Positions 54,401 to 58,489 are shown, counted from the stretch's first letter. The stretch: 64,000 bases of DNA from Harmonia axyridis (GCF_914767665.1 NC_059502.1:31948812-32012811), one strand, 5' to 3'. Notes: generated by a model not told the origin, from the sequence alone. Made by a program: numbers and translations.

Positions 54401-56218
54401 AAAGATCTTATTGTCAGGTCGACAGTACGTGAATAGGAATTGATCTATTTCAGCATTCCATAAAAAATTCACGACTGAAACATTATACCTATACGATAAA
54501 AAATTATCGTTTTGAAAATACGTGAGTTAAGGGAATCCACAGAAACTTATCCGATGAAATTTATCTTCTGATAGTTTTCAAGTAGTGATATTACGGATAT
54601 TTTATGAAAATTTCATTGGGAATTCAGGTCTTCAGAGAAAACGGGTTCTGAAAATCTCCAGCATAAATTTTATGGCTTACGTTTATCAAAACCGATAGAA
54701 ATATGGTTGAATAAACTTTATGGGAAGTTTATAGTCTTTTCCTTTGAATTTTTTCAAATAATTTTCCAGTGAAAATAATAAGAAATATTATCGTAGTAAG
54801 GAATGAAGGTTGGGATGTTTTTGTGACTGCAAGATTATAATAGGTATGAACAAATTTTCTCCTAAAAACTTCCATTATATAAACGGAAAACGAAAATATA
54901 GAATGGTTTGAGATGAATACGAATTCCTTTCAATAGAGCCAAGTTATCGACATTAATACAAATTTCAATGAAAAATCTCCGGAATCGATTGGAAAAAAAT
55001 TCATGGAGCATTGTGGAAAATACAAAAAACTAAATTTCATAACCCTAAAAATATATAAGAACACTATTCCTGAAATTGATACAGTATAATGGTGCAATGA
55101 TAGAATTTTTTTCAAAATTTATACTTTTGAAGTGACTCATTCATTCATTTCAATTGTTTACATTGATATTGAGTTATTCTATAATACAGGGTGTATCAGT
55201 TTTAATCGTTGAAAATTCAATGGAATATTCTCCCCATTTTCCTGATTCGGAAAAATGTATATTATAAACCTCTATCTCGATCCCTAAGAGAAATACAGGG
55301 TGTTGAAGTTCACAATAAAAAATCATGTGTATGCAATATCTTACTCGAAATAATTGGCTACAAATTCATAATTCAGTCAGCCACGAACTGAATTCGGTAA
55401 TATCTTGGAGAGATATCTTGAAACATACGATTTGATTGTTTGTTCCATTAACGAAAAAGTTTATAGTACTCCCGTGACAACCCGCGACTAGCTGATTCAT
55501 TCGTTACTTGTTGTAAGAGATGCATCGTGGCTGACGGTCTGCATTTTGAACATATGCTGAGATGTCATATCTATTTTTCGTTACCTTTTGATTTTTAATG
55601 AATTTCCTATTTGATTTGCAGCCAGTTTCTAATCAGCACGTCTTTCGAAAAATCTAATTATCTCCGAAACAGAAACTTGCCTTATTCATTCCTTAAAAAT
55701 AACAGTGACAAACTTTTTTCTTCGACATAATTTAGATGTGACCGAATTGCACGCCACTGGTGTTGCCCCAAAGTGGAAAATATCTTGATAAAATGGCCCT
55801 TAGGGAGTAGGGTAGGCATGCAAAATGTCTTTGAGTCCAAGCTTTTTTATGGAAGCTATTGCATAAAAATGATTTTTTCTTGTGAACTTCAATACCCTGT
55901 ATTTCTCTTAGGGATCGAGATAGACGTATATTAAATACATTTTTCCGAATCAGGACAACGAGGAGACTTCCCATTAAATTTTTAACGATCAAAACTGATA
56001 CACCCTGTATAATTAAAACAATTTTAAGCGGTAGGTAACTGAAAAATACTCAGGAACTACTTACAAAGTAATTGTTTCATTCCATTCGGGGTTCAGAGAA
56101 GCTTTGATCGTTTTGGTTTTCTTTTTGACTCCATCCGAATCCGGGATCAGTTTGAGTTTGACATATGGATCGCTCAATCCGTTTGGATCCATCGGTATCA
56201 TATTCCGACCCTGTTTCA
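10226..56218 (-). CDS. Pkc53E: Conventional protein kinase C (Pkc53E-like), 3' nine exons: complement(join(10226..10378,13993..14133,16808..16996,31603..31804,36824..36915,37620..37793,47094..47228,48194..48422,56065..56218))
   Basis: This is a Ca2+- and diacylglycerol-regulated Ser/Thr kinase. The nine exons join in frame to about 489 residues. They give a C2 domain with its Asp-containing Ca2+ loops (DPNGLSDPY and EVWDWDR), a linker, and a complete kinase domain: GKGSFGK loop, AIKILKK lysine, YRDLKLDN catalytic loop, DFG, and TFCGTPDYIAPE activation loop. The tail has the turn motif LTPTDK and hydrophobic motif FMGFSF. A conventional PKC has about 670 residues, so the missing 180 fit the pseudosubstrate and two C1 domains, which must lie right of the window. 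The C2 and the kinase sequence, compared from memory, point to Pkc53E rather than the eye-specific inaC; that choice is less certain than the family. Introns reach 14.6 kb and carry nearly all the transposons described here. Confidence 0.95.
10379..13992. other. PKC last intron
   Basis: The 3.6 kb intron is AT-rich. It includes a short stretch near 11220-11290 (GTGGCGTATCCTAGG and a C-rich run) that looks like a repeat fragment, a CACCCTGTA terminus near 13541 and a palindromic cluster (13337-13443). I see no gene in it. Confidence 0.5.
13337..13443. repeat. Palindrome cluster, three copies of a 25-30 bp unit
   Basis: The unit ATGAAAGCATTCGAGAGTTA appears at 13410-13439 in forward form, at 13372-13401 as an exact reverse complement (30-base arms, 8-base loop), and at 13337-13360 in a third, diverged forward copy. 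Confidence 0.8.
13993..14133 (-). CDS. Pkc53E: PKC exon (end of kinase lobe)
   Basis: The acceptor CAG precedes 14133 and the donor is GTGAGT after 13993; both ends are phase 0. It encodes FLTKNPNKRLGCG, the conserved Arg-containing segment of subdomain XI, then HAFFRRIDWERIENREVQPP and FKPKI, the start of the AGC-kinase tail. Confidence 0.95.
15030..15632 (+). pseudogene. Tc1-like transposase relic, interrupted by a mariner
   Basis: Broken frames follow a Tc1-like transposase: QRTVARRMNVGLSTIWRIL (helix-turn-helix), then SLRNLHLTTVEVRNRL, RPATGSELLREHP, and near 15500-15600 VSSIRRMICYGLGSCYF and GPHRVGFYKWIFNSK, equivalent to the VMVWGGI region. Several stops and frame changes are present. 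The frame is lost at about 15633, where a mariner begins. It lies in the PKC intron between 14133 and 16808. Confidence 0.75.
15633..16590 (+). mobile_element. Mariner relic nested in the Tc1 relic
   Basis: The left end TTAGGTGTACAACTTTGC follows a TA and looks like a mariner inverted end and 5' leader. A decayed mariner transposase follows from about 15845: EAHRMLSNTYGEAA, HGGGREKVFEDAE-like and AISKRLKVMGMIQKKGNWVP, then YELKPRNVKRRLFA, GFLHCIVTEDEKCFHYDNPK, and later fragments around QLDNASPHFAKVVK. The middle of the catalytic domain is deleted and many stops occur. No matching right inverted end was found. Confidence 0.75.
16808..16996 (-). CDS. Pkc53E: PKC exon (kinase subdomains IX-X)
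   Basis: The acceptor CAG precedes 16996 and the donor is GTAAGT after 16808; both ends are phase 0. It encodes IILYQPYGKSVDWWAYGVLL, with the structural Asp in VDWWAYG, then GQPPFDGEDEEELF and YPKSLSKEAKDVCKG. It is almost invariant among insect conventional PKCs as I know them. Confidence 0.96.
17347..17430. repeat. Short inverted repeat
   Basis: AAGTATCGAGAACGGTAAGG near 17347 pairs with the sequence ending at 17430 (CCTTAACGTTCGAGATACTT), with a 40-base loop between the arms. It is probably a small MITE or its scar. Confidence 0.6.
17431..19225. other. PKC intron, no gene recognised
   Basis: This part of the 14.6 kb intron has short protein-like frames around 18320-18545: MENNIIDKLDGRGIEEK in one frame, then AIREILANSGLTNAEM in another. 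I cannot name a family, and the change of frame suggests decay of some element. The rest shows nothing clear. Confidence 0.4.
19352..19804 (-). pseudogene. Tc1 transposase, C-terminal fragment (copy 2)
   Basis: There are 150 residues from MVWDAIAYSSRSPLVFIRGN to the end. The motif QQDNARPH is intact and the catalytic Glu is in LSTIEHVWD, 34 residues after the Asp (DD34E). The N-terminal DNA-binding part and first Asp are out of frame or disrupted by the palindromes just upstream. Confidence 0.88.
19837..19920. repeat. Two abutting perfect palindromes inside the Tc1 copy
   Basis: Positions 19837-19890 form a perfect palindrome with 27-base arms and no spacer (centre ACGCGT), directly followed by a second perfect palindrome at 19891-19920 (15-base arms, centre GACGTC). 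In copy 1 (4590-4635) the same sequences occur once, without palindromes. Confidence 0.92.
20850..21530. repeat. Composite inverted-repeat region with CGTGCGGAAA motifs
   Basis: TTTCCTACTAGCGTTTCG near 20856 is echoed by ACGCTAGTAGGAAAA near 21514, so the region has inverted ends. Between them GCGTGCGGAAA and its reverse complement recur several times (21085-21175), with a CATATG-centred palindrome near 21134. A SINE tail lies inside. Confidence 0.55.
21240..21423 (+). mobile_element. SINE fragment with tRNA-type B box and poly(A)
   Basis: GGTTCGAATCC at 21269-21279 is a perfect RNA polymerase III B box, preceded by GGGTACC and followed by a CCGGCTAGGTCA stem remnant. About 110 bases later the element ends in 30 consecutive A (21394-21423). 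The A box and tRNA 5' half are not recognisable, so the copy looks 5'-truncated. Confidence 0.75.
21995..22067. repeat. Minisatellite, three units of 26-27 bp
   Basis: The core GTTCTAATCCCACGGGAGGT occurs at 21995, 22021 and 22048, exact each time, separated by TTCTTC-like spacers. A weaker fourth trace (GCGAGAATCCCGA) follows. Confidence 0.92.
22449..22611. mobile_element. GC-rich MITE, 163 bp, with about 50 bp inverted ends
   Basis: TTCAGATGATCGTGCGTAAA at the left pairs with TTTACGCGCGACCATCTGAA at the right. The arms continue through GCGCAATCCACAACCGCGCG-like sequence. The element is much richer in CG dinucleotides than its surroundings and has no coding frame. Confidence 0.75.
22609..23444. 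repeat. Direct tandem duplication, 2 x 418 bp
   Basis: The segment starting GAACCGACCCTTAATCC at 22609 is repeated from 23027 with the same order and almost no change (one clear difference, TTAGCGG versus TTAGTGG). Unit length is 418. The first unit begins at the right end of the MITE; the second ends near 23444. It is not coding. Confidence 0.93.
23445..24490. other. PKC intron, no gene recognised
   Basis: AT-rich intron with a run of nine or more G near 24121-24130. No frame or repeat that I can name. Confidence 0.45.
24500..25110 (+). pseudogene. Jockey-type non-LTR reverse transcriptase relic
   Basis: Broken frames keep the order of a jockey-clade reverse transcriptase from the catalytic YADD-like site onward: SQFVDDTTI, a stretch read as NVKIENQTIEWK, KHLGVIQDERINFNKHI, and later MPSITYAGVIWYNT and NTVIRTPVGAPCYISNQ. 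Frameshifts and stops are frequent. Sense strand is +, against the PKC gene. Confidence 0.78.
25420..26000. repeat. Dispersed repeat B, copy 1
   Basis: Similar in order to 45400-46025: GTAATTTTCGAATTTTGA, GATAAGATTCAA-like, then GTGAAACAACAGTTTCAAG, GTTGATCGCG, and repeated AGAAAATTCGAG / GAATATCGAAAAAAATT phrases. The two copies are diverged by substitutions and gaps. The internal repetition suggests a decayed satellite-like element. Confidence 0.65.
25985..26090. repeat. Inverted repeat of about 105 bp
   Basis: ACGCTCGTCATTCATGCGCC near 25990 pairs with GGAGCATGAATGAACGAGCG ending near 26085; arms of about 33 bases surround a short AT-rich loop. It is probably a small MITE. Confidence 0.7.
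26297..27655. mobile_element. Fold-back element 1 (related to 35107-36305), right tip lost
   Basis: It begins TA|CAGGGTGAATCACCCCGATG and reads as two long arms about 650 bases each that are reverse complements, with the centre near 27000 (ATCAATTGTTCG region). The arms match those of fold-back element 2. The last 50 bases of the right arm are absent, and 4 bases further the LTR retrotransposon begins. No coding capacity. Confidence 0.82.
27659..27991 (-). repeat. 3' LTR
   Basis: It is 333 bp, reading on the - strand from TGTAACGAATTCGCAAGCCC to ...CCGAAAAACGTTACA. It contains a TATATAA box with CCAAT next to it (near 27873-27884) and several AATAAA hexamers in the second half. The downstream coding frame ends at the TAA inside this TATA box. 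Confidence 0.96.
27878..28276 (-). CDS. Second frame of the retroelement: spectrin-like stretch, CCCH zinc finger, run into LTR
   Basis: This frame continues where the main frame ends, offset by one base, and is open from just after a stop at about 28325. It begins with NPEAWIRD, which looks like the helix A of another spectrin repeat: its Trp is about 111 residues after the last Trp of the main frame, close to the 106 spacing. A single frameshift therefore probably broke one longer reading frame. Further on, CEQGNCRNGESCSFSH fits a C-x4-C-x5-C-x3-H zinc finger, a type that binds RNA in many proteins. The frame then crosses the purine tract and the LTR border and stops in the LTR TATA box. 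There is no ATG at its head. Confidence 0.7.
   Translation of the reverse strand: MEEAKGYLRSEPVQLFKKEVSVFVNWLITRDDALKEEKLEDLTGRYCDFEERFKVQEKTVRCYFCEQGNCRNGESCSFSHRAGYVQGLNILGRGQCNEFASPTPLPLSRRYRKHRELDRKIKTLLERDASGI
27992..28004 (-). other. Polypurine tract
   Basis: On the - strand AGGAAGGGGGCAG directly abuts the TGTAACG start of the 3' LTR, the place and composition expected of the plus-strand primer of an LTR retrotransposon. Confidence 0.85.
28204..30429 (-). CDS. Spectrin-repeat protein of the LTR retroelement (741 aa)
   Basis: It opens with ATG at 30429, about 230 bases after the 5' LTR, and runs 741 codons. Residues 1-105 are charged and probably coiled coil (MDQTTLDFFKQAFEQL...), perhaps a gag remnant. 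From about 108 on it has spectrin repeats: helix-A tryptophans in VEIWLKEKL (129), FEVWLGEVE (234), AEAWIDDKL (392), LQEWIKDQM (498) and IISWISEKE (604). Spacings are 105, 158, 106 and 106, the spectrin repeat being 106. The ESEIQKHSTFEAEV and SNHYAKDEI phrases recall alpha-spectrin repeats, from memory. The 158 gap suggests half a repeat was lost or joined. The last 30 residues look out of frame. The host protein cross-links actin at the membrane; what this version does, if made, is unknown. Confidence 0.88.
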   Translation of the reverse strand: MDQTTLDFFKQAFEQLTKQIQDNHTEIESTRTAIKESIKSFKNEIKDNCSRMMDKDNTKRLENTRNEVESKKLEDHERNQNNQEVSKMMEAIPDRKKESLQMTEARRLKLKEYRALQKFLKNVCSVEIWLKEKLQITADESNREPHNLESEIQKHSTFEAEVMDSDERVQSVINEGQELLHSNHYAKDEIAIRLEEIKEDWKRLLELKQIKREKLNEAYQALLFRRSVEEFEVWLGEVEIEVSNDFGNDLASDNNILRCHPALENDYQQHLENYESINEIDEEVQGLSDRKSLAASLDMSISLTAVQSLQKKYRTLEVELNSREHIVKCLMDRAVNMMRSGHEISNDISEKVKELENRFVMVRDMASLKMLRLQDALELEKFYEQSSEAEAWIDDKLLALATSEVGRDEISIQTLQGELSIITAKVEAYQETIDKLSQRCCHLVGREHYDADNIKKREEEIVHKFKKLRQLVAQREVSLSEAFQYFGFLQECTKLQEWIKDQMTNSKIEKHGVDVEHVELLIHAFDTFYASLMNSEARLQSCLISGNAPIEAKCRYSAKIQEKMIEVQIQWKGLLELVNGLNELLVGAKQVHMFDRRAEEIISWISEKEVYLCYDTNSQDSESNQDLLRKPQTFEGELEVIEDKANFREQEAKKLVEEFPETNEHIDSKREDTLEAHKYFVVCAERKKYNLQQLEPSRGYINQDIAEKLKILKLGLGTWKKRKDICDQNLFSYSRRRCPYS
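30635..30654 (-). other. Primer binding site, tRNA-Leu type
   Basis: Two bases inside the 5' LTR the - strand reads TGGTGTCAGAAGTGGGATTC. This is complementary to the 3' end of a leucine tRNA with its CCA (compared from memory with tRNA-Leu ending CCCACTTCTGACA). About 20 matching bases is ample for a primer site. Confidence 0.88.
30657..30989 (-). repeat. 5' LTR
   Basis: It is 333 bp and the same length as the 3' LTR. Three substitutions were seen by eye (for example AATACTAATT versus AATACAAATT, and AGAAGCATC versus AGAAGCGTC). The right flank ATAT (30990-30993) is the target duplication. Confidence 0.96.
30994..31434. other. PKC intron between LTR element and MITE
   Basis: Only chance frames; it does not continue the fold-back arm found left of the LTR element. 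Nothing recognisable. Confidence 0.4.
31435..31568. mobile_element. Small MITE, 134 bp, near a PKC splice donor
   Basis: CACCCAGTTGCTGGAATGTT at the left pairs with AACGTTCCTGCAACTGGGTG at the right; arms near 40 bases continue through AATTTAATGCCGC. It lies about 30 bases past the donor of the next PKC exon. Confidence 0.8.
31603..31804 (-). CDS. Pkc53E: PKC exon (catalytic and activation loops)
   Basis: The acceptor TTTTCAG precedes 31804; one base completes a split Val codon. The donor is GTAGGT after 31603, phase 0. It encodes FYSAEIAIGLFFLHSRG, the catalytic loop YRDLKLDN, the Mg2+-binding DFG in IADFGMCKEG, and the activation loop TTKTFCGTPDYIAPE, whose Thr residues are phosphorylated by PDK1 in the family. 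Confidence 0.96.
31807..32689. other. PKC intron with one TACAGAGTGGGCC end
   Basis: ATATACAGAGTGGGCCATTG near 31854 matches the tip seen at 58596 and 59160, but no partner end is obvious, so it looks like a truncated fold-back copy. The rest shows nothing clear. Confidence 0.4.
32690..33190 (+). pseudogene. Non-LTR retrotransposon 3' part: RNase H and zinc-knuckle-like tail
   Basis: LARKGAQIPFIGPEPFCGV near 32720 matches the end of a jockey-type RNase H domain. After a frame change, LTGHCLLRKHLMRMGL and CRFCGEEKETPNHLVTEC (C-x2-C...H...C) are the usual C-terminal segment. It ends in frame near 33182. Confidence 0.82.
33270..34250 (+). pseudogene. Non-LTR reverse transcriptase relic
   Basis: GVSRGSALGPLLFLLYISDL and then SLFADDLKMY (the ADD catalytic site, normally YADD or FADD) identify a jockey/CR1-like reverse transcriptase. 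The sequence continues in shifted frames (LDHLNNWCNIWMLSLNRSKC). The part after about 33700 is heavily decayed. The copy is distinct from the fragment just before it. Confidence 0.82.
34251..35106. other. PKC intron, no gene recognised
   Basis: The stretch contains a GC-richer patch near 34425-34490 (CAGTGGCGACTCCACCC) that looks like repeat debris. Otherwise unremarkable. Confidence 0.4.
35107..36305. mobile_element. Fold-back element 2, about 1.2 kb hairpin
   Basis: The ends TA|CAGGGTGATTCACCGGG and CCGATGAATCACCCTG|TA are inverted, and the whole length is two reverse-complementary arms of almost 600 bases (for example ATTTGCATATTGGGGTTTGA near 35175 against its complement near 36220). It is related to element 1 and has no coding frame. 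Confidence 0.9.
36824..36915 (-). CDS. Pkc53E: PKC exon (hinge region of the kinase)
   Basis: The acceptor TTTTTTCAG precedes 36915, phase 0, and the donor is GTAAGT after 36824, leaving two bases of a Val codon. It encodes DRLYFVMEYVNGGDLMFQIQ and CGKFKEPVAV, the hinge (MEYVNGGDL) that contacts ATP and the following helix. Confidence 0.96.
37620..37793 (-). CDS. Pkc53E: PKC exon (N-lobe with catalytic lysine)
   Basis: The acceptor TTTTCAG precedes 37793 and the donor is GTAAAT after 37620; both ends are phase 0. It encodes VMLAERKGTDELYAIKILKK with the ATP-anchoring Lys, then DDDVECTMVEKRVL holding the helix-C Glu, and LVQLHSCFQTM. Confidence 0.96.
37794..38615. other. PKC intron, no gene recognised
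   Basis: An alternating TA run near 38112 and a CG-richer stretch (38145-38285) stand out, with GCATGC motifs. No coding signal. Confidence 0.4.
38616..39778. mobile_element. Fold-back element 3, about 1.16 kb hairpin
   Basis: The ends TA|CAGTGCATCCCATTTTGGG and CCCAAAATGGGATGCACTG|TA are inverted; arms of more than 500 bases follow (GTTTCTCGCTTGTTATTTGA near 38647 against its complement near 39747), centred near 39200. CACCCTGTATA motifs also occur inside both arms, near 38947 and 39436. No coding frame. Confidence 0.9.
39779..42454. other. PKC intron, mostly unrecognised
   Basis: It holds a short hairpin (40114-40167, arms CTTTGAAAACATCATATCT and complement) and one copy of dispersed repeat A (41330-41810). 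I see no gene. Confidence 0.45.
41330..41810. repeat. Dispersed repeat A, copy 1
   Basis: Shares order and much sequence with 53015-53515: CGCTTCATTTTA, GAGGTTTTCACTAT, GAGGAACGTTTGAGATTG, CACGAGAATGCCACGTGG / CATAAACCCCT. Same orientation, diverged, non-coding. Confidence 0.75.
42455..42959 (+). pseudogene. Jockey-type reverse transcriptase relic, cut by a fold-back element
   Basis: Decayed frames follow the N-terminal half of the reverse transcriptase: NYDNYKPITNLLPMYLKIFE, KGRRSTTTARMEALNKI-like, KAFDIVSHTHLL and near 42890 GTPQGSVLGAIFFLLYVNDL-like. The coding trace ends just where fold-back element 4 begins. Confidence 0.72.
42962..43681. mobile_element. Fold-back / inverted-repeat element 4, 720 bp
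   Basis: The ends TA|CAGGGTGTCTCGTAAAG and GGTCTTTACGGGACACCCTG|TA are inverted. Arms of about 110 bases (GAGAATGTAGATCAAAGGAT and complement) enclose a non-palindromic middle. It sits inside a reverse transcriptase relic. Confidence 0.88.
43684..45399. other. PKC intron, no gene recognised
   Basis: AT-rich sequence with an ATAATAATAATAA run near 44972 and small palindromes. No exon of PKC is expected or seen here. Confidence 0.4.
45400..46025. repeat. Dispersed repeat B, copy 2
   Basis: Counterpart of 25420-26000 in the same orientation. Phrases such as TTCAAGxxxCATGCAxAATTT and GAAAATTCGAG recur inside it at roughly 120-base intervals, hinting at an old tandem structure. Confidence 0.65.
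46026..47093. other. PKC intron, no gene recognised
   Basis: AT-rich, with ATTATTATTATTA near 46190. Nothing else noted. Confidence 0.4.
47094..47228 (-). CDS. Pkc53E: PKC exon (linker and glycine loop)
   Basis: The acceptor TTTCAG precedes 47228 and the donor is GTATGT after 47094; both ends are phase 0, 45 codons. It encodes the C2-kinase linker (KTSISKKPSITVEHK), then GKKDIIRASDFHFIMVLGKG and SFGK, the ATP-binding glycine-rich loop. Confidence 0.95.
48194..48422 (-). CDS. Pkc53E: PKC exon (second half of C2)
   Basis: The acceptor TTTTTTCAG precedes 48422; one base completes a Phe codon. The donor is GTGAGA after 48194, phase 0. It encodes DLKPEDKDRRLLIEVWDWDR, whose Asp residues bind Ca2+ in C2 domains, TSRNDFMGSLSFGISEI, and the end of the C2 with GWFKLL. 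Confidence 0.95.
48961..49178. repeat. Inverted repeat of about 218 bp
   Basis: GTATAGTATATCCAAAGTCA at the left pairs with TGACTTTGGATGTACTATAC at the right; arms of about 26 bases. Possible MITE. Confidence 0.7.
49802..49866. repeat. Hairpin with about 25 bp near-perfect arms
   Basis: TTGAATCTTGAATCAACGAA and its complement near 49865 form a stem around a 15-base loop (CTAACAGCGGTTCTA). Confidence 0.85.
50412..50521. repeat. Hairpin of about 110 bp beside the recombinase element
   Basis: TACCGCGGGACTGAAG at the left pairs with CTTCAGTCGCAAGGTA at the right. Inner arms (TACATTTAATCCTGAAGGT and complement) continue to a GGCC-bounded loop. It ends eight bases before the recombinase element and resembles that element's right subterminal sequence (GGACTAAATGTGACACTTTA). 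Confidence 0.75.
50529..52062 (+). mobile_element. Tyrosine-recombinase transposon (Crypton-like), 1.53 kb
   Basis: The left end TACTTTTCGTACTTCCGG (50529-50546) and right end CCGGAAGTACGAAAAAGTA (52044-52062) are inverted copies, 18-19 bases. Between them lies a single spliced recombinase gene in the + strand, opposite to the host PKC gene. The right side also has a subterminal palindromic stretch (GTGACACTTTAG / GTTGTCACTTTAGG). Classic Cryptons usually lack inverted ends, so this may be a distinct group. Confidence 0.8.
50727..51901 (+). CDS. Tyrosine recombinase, join(50727..51128,51185..51901), 372 aa
   Basis: A DNA strand-exchange enzyme, probably the transposase of its own element. 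The chosen start is the ATG at 50727 (MSEEGVSD). A 56-base intron has donor AAG|GTAAAT and acceptor TTTTTGTAG; without splicing the frame stops soon after. Residues 1-120 look like the helical core-binding domain (KLYEQQYDAFKKWC, PTENALLVYF). The catalytic domain has Arg146 in GACRGKEL, His250 and Arg253 in GHCFRRTSAF, Trp276 in HGGW and Tyr285 in AEGYIESS. The steps Arg253 to Trp276 (23) and Trp276 to Tyr285 (9) equal those of XerD-type enzymes. A polar tail rich in Ser and Asn follows. No frameshift or internal stop is seen, so it may be active. Crypton membership is from family knowledge, not proven. Confidence 0.9.
52063..53014. other. PKC intron, no gene recognised
   Basis: AT-rich sequence without recognisable repeats or frames. 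Confidence 0.4.
53015..53515. repeat. Dispersed repeat A, copy 2
   Basis: Counterpart of 41330-41810 in the same orientation; similarity is clearest in GAGGAACGTTTGAGATTG and GATCACGAGAATACCACGTGG. The flanking sequence differs, so this is a dispersed element and not a long duplication. Confidence 0.75.
53658..54340 (+). mobile_element. Mariner relic with internal deletion
   Basis: It starts TTTAGGCCAATTGAAAAGTC, a mariner inverted end, and closes near 54340 with GACTTTTCAATTGATC. The transposase begins at 53838: MEKKEFRVLIKYCFLKGKHT, then GSATGKSTIIDWYAKLKRGE, and breaks at a stop after DGERSG. Fragments continue (PKDAVTEEKIKKV, LKLFKCNKPEFLRRYVT). Most of the catalytic domain is missing. 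Confidence 0.85.
54345..55186. other. PKC intron, no gene recognised
   Basis: A short hairpin (AGATCTTTCGAT near 54351 with ATCGAAAGATCT near 54398) is the only structure seen. Confidence 0.4.
55187..56007. mobile_element. Fold-back / inverted-repeat element 5, 821 bp
   Basis: The ends TA|CAGGGTGTATCAGTTTTA and AAAACTGATACACCCTG|TA are inverted. Arms of about 150 bases contain CGATCCCTAAGAGAAATACA and an internal second CAGGGTGTTGAAGTTCAC. The right end is 57 bases from the splice donor of the C2 exon at 56065. Confidence 0.88.
56065..56218 (-). CDS. Pkc53E: PKC exon (first half of C2), 5'-most in window
   Basis: The acceptor TTTTTTTCAG precedes 56218 and two bases complete a split codon. 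The donor is GTAAGT after 56065, leaving two bases. It encodes KQGRNMIPMDPNGLSDPYVK with Ca2+-binding Asp residues, KLIPD, and KTIKASLNPEWNETIT. It begins inside the C2 domain, so more PKC exons lie to the right of the window. Confidence 0.95.
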
Positions 56219-56848
56219 CTGAAAAAAAGTTTAAATATGATAAATTTATCAATACAGCCTCAACATTCAAAAGTGATCGGAGGAAAATTTCATACATAAA
56301 GGAAATAGTATATAATAATAAGAAGATTTTCAAATATCAAATCAATTGCTGATACAGAGAGATTCTACCTAGAATCACATAATAAAAAAATAACAGTTAT
56401 GGGTGCACCATGATTTCATTAAATTTACCTCGTTCACATATTGAATATTGCACCTATCCTGACCAAATAATCTACACTGTGTCCGTAAAGTATGGAACAA
56501 ATTCATTTTTAGCTACACAGACCATTTTAAGATGTGTTTCAGGATTATTATCCTGAAACACGTCGATTTTTAATTTCAATTCACCGTATTTTAAAATAAT
56601 AATCTAATATACAGGGTGAATTACTTTCGACTAATGACATCACCGCATTTTTTTTAAATGGAACACCCCCATTTTGTCTCAATTTTCCGATTACTCTAGC
56701 TGAGCTGATTCAAAAAATGTATCACATGTTGATTCCAATTGGTACAGGGTGGACAAAAATACAATAGTTTTGTGTGTGCTCATAAAGTGGCGCGTAACTT
56801 TCTTCATTAGTTAAATTAACAATATTATCAAAAATACTTATTGTCAAG

Positions 56849-57040
56849 CGGCAATTGATTTGAATGTAACACCCTGTAGTTTGTTACATTTTTAGATTAA
56901 TAAAAATGTATAAAAATAAGGAATAATTTCTTCATATTCTGTCTTCTAGACCACAAGTACCAAACATGTTTGGAAACAGCTCATTTCTATTAATCTAAAA
57001 ATGTAACAAACTACAGGGTGTTACATTCCAACCAATTGCC
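56849..57040. repeat. Inverted repeat of about 190 bp with internal CACCCTGTA
   Basis: GGCAATTGATTTGAATGTAA at the left pairs with TTACATTCCAACCAATTGCC at the right; the arms include ACACCCTGTAGTTTGTTACA. About 55-base arms surround an 80-base middle. Confidence 0.8.
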
Positions 57041-57283
57041 GTTAGCATTATTTGAAATCAGTATCGTATTATCGGATCAGTATTAGGAGAATGAGTTCAT
57101 GTTTTCGTTAACTTGTTTCCATAAAAGTATTTACAGATGTTTACTGTATAGTAAGTAGATAGGTATGTATATTCAGTGAAATAGTGAGTTATATTGTTTT
57201 TGTATGAAGTCATGGCTATTTTGCTTGAGATGACTAATTTTCTCATACCTATACTGCGCTGCGTTAAAACAGGTAGGTATGCC

Positions 57284-57677
57284 AAAGGACCCCGCACGTT
57301 TAGTATGGGAAATGGCTTTCCGTGAATTTGGCTGAATTTTTGATATGTTGTATTTCTTGATGAACTGATCAGAAAAGTCCTTAGCCACAAAGCTCAAAAA
57401 TGGACAGTTTTCGAGATATGGAGCTTTGAAAATGGATTTTTTGCAATTTTCGTGGTTTTTGCCCATCAATCGGGGAGCTCTCATTTCTGGTTGGGATGGA
57501 ATTTGGATGTTCGGCGGCCAGAACCCGATTGAGAAATGATCCATCTCGAAAACTGTCCATTTTTGAGCTTTGTGGCTAGAGACTTTTCTGATCAGTTCAT
57601 CAAGAAATACAACATATCAAAAATTCAGCCAAATTCACGGAAAGCCATTTCCCATACTAAACGTGCGGGGTCCCTTT
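57284..57677. repeat. Fold-back repeat of about 394 bp
   Basis: AAAGGACCCCGCACGTTTAG at the left pairs with AAACGTGCGGGGTCCCTTTT at the right. The arms are about 140 bases of almost perfect complement (GGCTGAATTTTTGATATG and so on) around a 115-base middle. Confidence 0.88.
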
Positions 57678-57809
57678 TATGGTAGCGCGTGAAGATGGAT
57701 CAATTTTCAATGTTATTGACGTAATTTTAAAATATAAGAGGTGGCCTACTTTATTGGGGAGATTATTTCGAATCTAGCTTTGCTGTTTTATGGCTATCAA
57801 AATCTTTGC

Positions 57810-58489
57810 AGCTTATTTTCGATGGCAATTCTTGTTCTTCAATTGCCATCTTCATTCCGAAGGTCGCCAATCATCAGGCCTATCCGAATTTTAAATACGG
57901 CAGATCTGAAAAGCTGTCTTGAAGAGAAATTGACCCACTTTCTCAGGTTTCGCAGCCAGAAATTACGTATCTTTTTTATGCTTCTCATTCCCCTTTCTCT
58001 TTTTTGAATTATCAGGCGTATTTCTTTTCGGGGATTATGACAAATATTCTTTTTCCTTCCTCATTATCTGCATAATGCGGTTTATCCAACTTATTCTGCG
58101 AATCCTTCGGTACAACCACATCTTAAACGCATGTAGTCATCTTATCTGCGTTTTTCTTAGGGTCCGGCTTATACGTTAGGAAAGAGCACCGAGAGCTCAT
58201 AACATCGTATCAATCACAGCCTGGAGTGAAGCGTGAGTTACCTCGTTACCTGCTAGTTAATTCTGAGTTTTTTCGAGAAGTCATTATTTTGATTTATCAC
58301 AGTGCCCAAGTATCTATATTACTCTACCTTATCAATTGTTTGATTACTCAGAACAACATGTACATGTGTATTATTTGATATTTCGTGTTCCTCAACAGCT
58401 CTGGCCAACATTTCCGAAATATACTCTAGACCTGCTAATGAGGTCTCTATTATGAACGTACCGGGTTTTTCACCATAATTTGACCCCCA
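57810..58489 (-). pseudogene. Non-LTR retrotransposon reverse transcriptase C-terminal relic
   Basis: On the - strand NTHVHVVLSNQTIDKVE is followed after one stop by YRYLGTVINQNNDFSKKL, the usual VxxYxYLGT region beyond the catalytic site. Further on, KNLRKWVNFSS-like and RSAVFKIRIGLMIGDLRNED match the WLRNLR...AMMIANLR tail of such elements. Several stops and gaps. Confidence 0.7.

Noticed and set aside
57741..58007. 88-residue + strand frame
   Set aside because: Antisense to the tail of a non-LTR retrotransposon relic.
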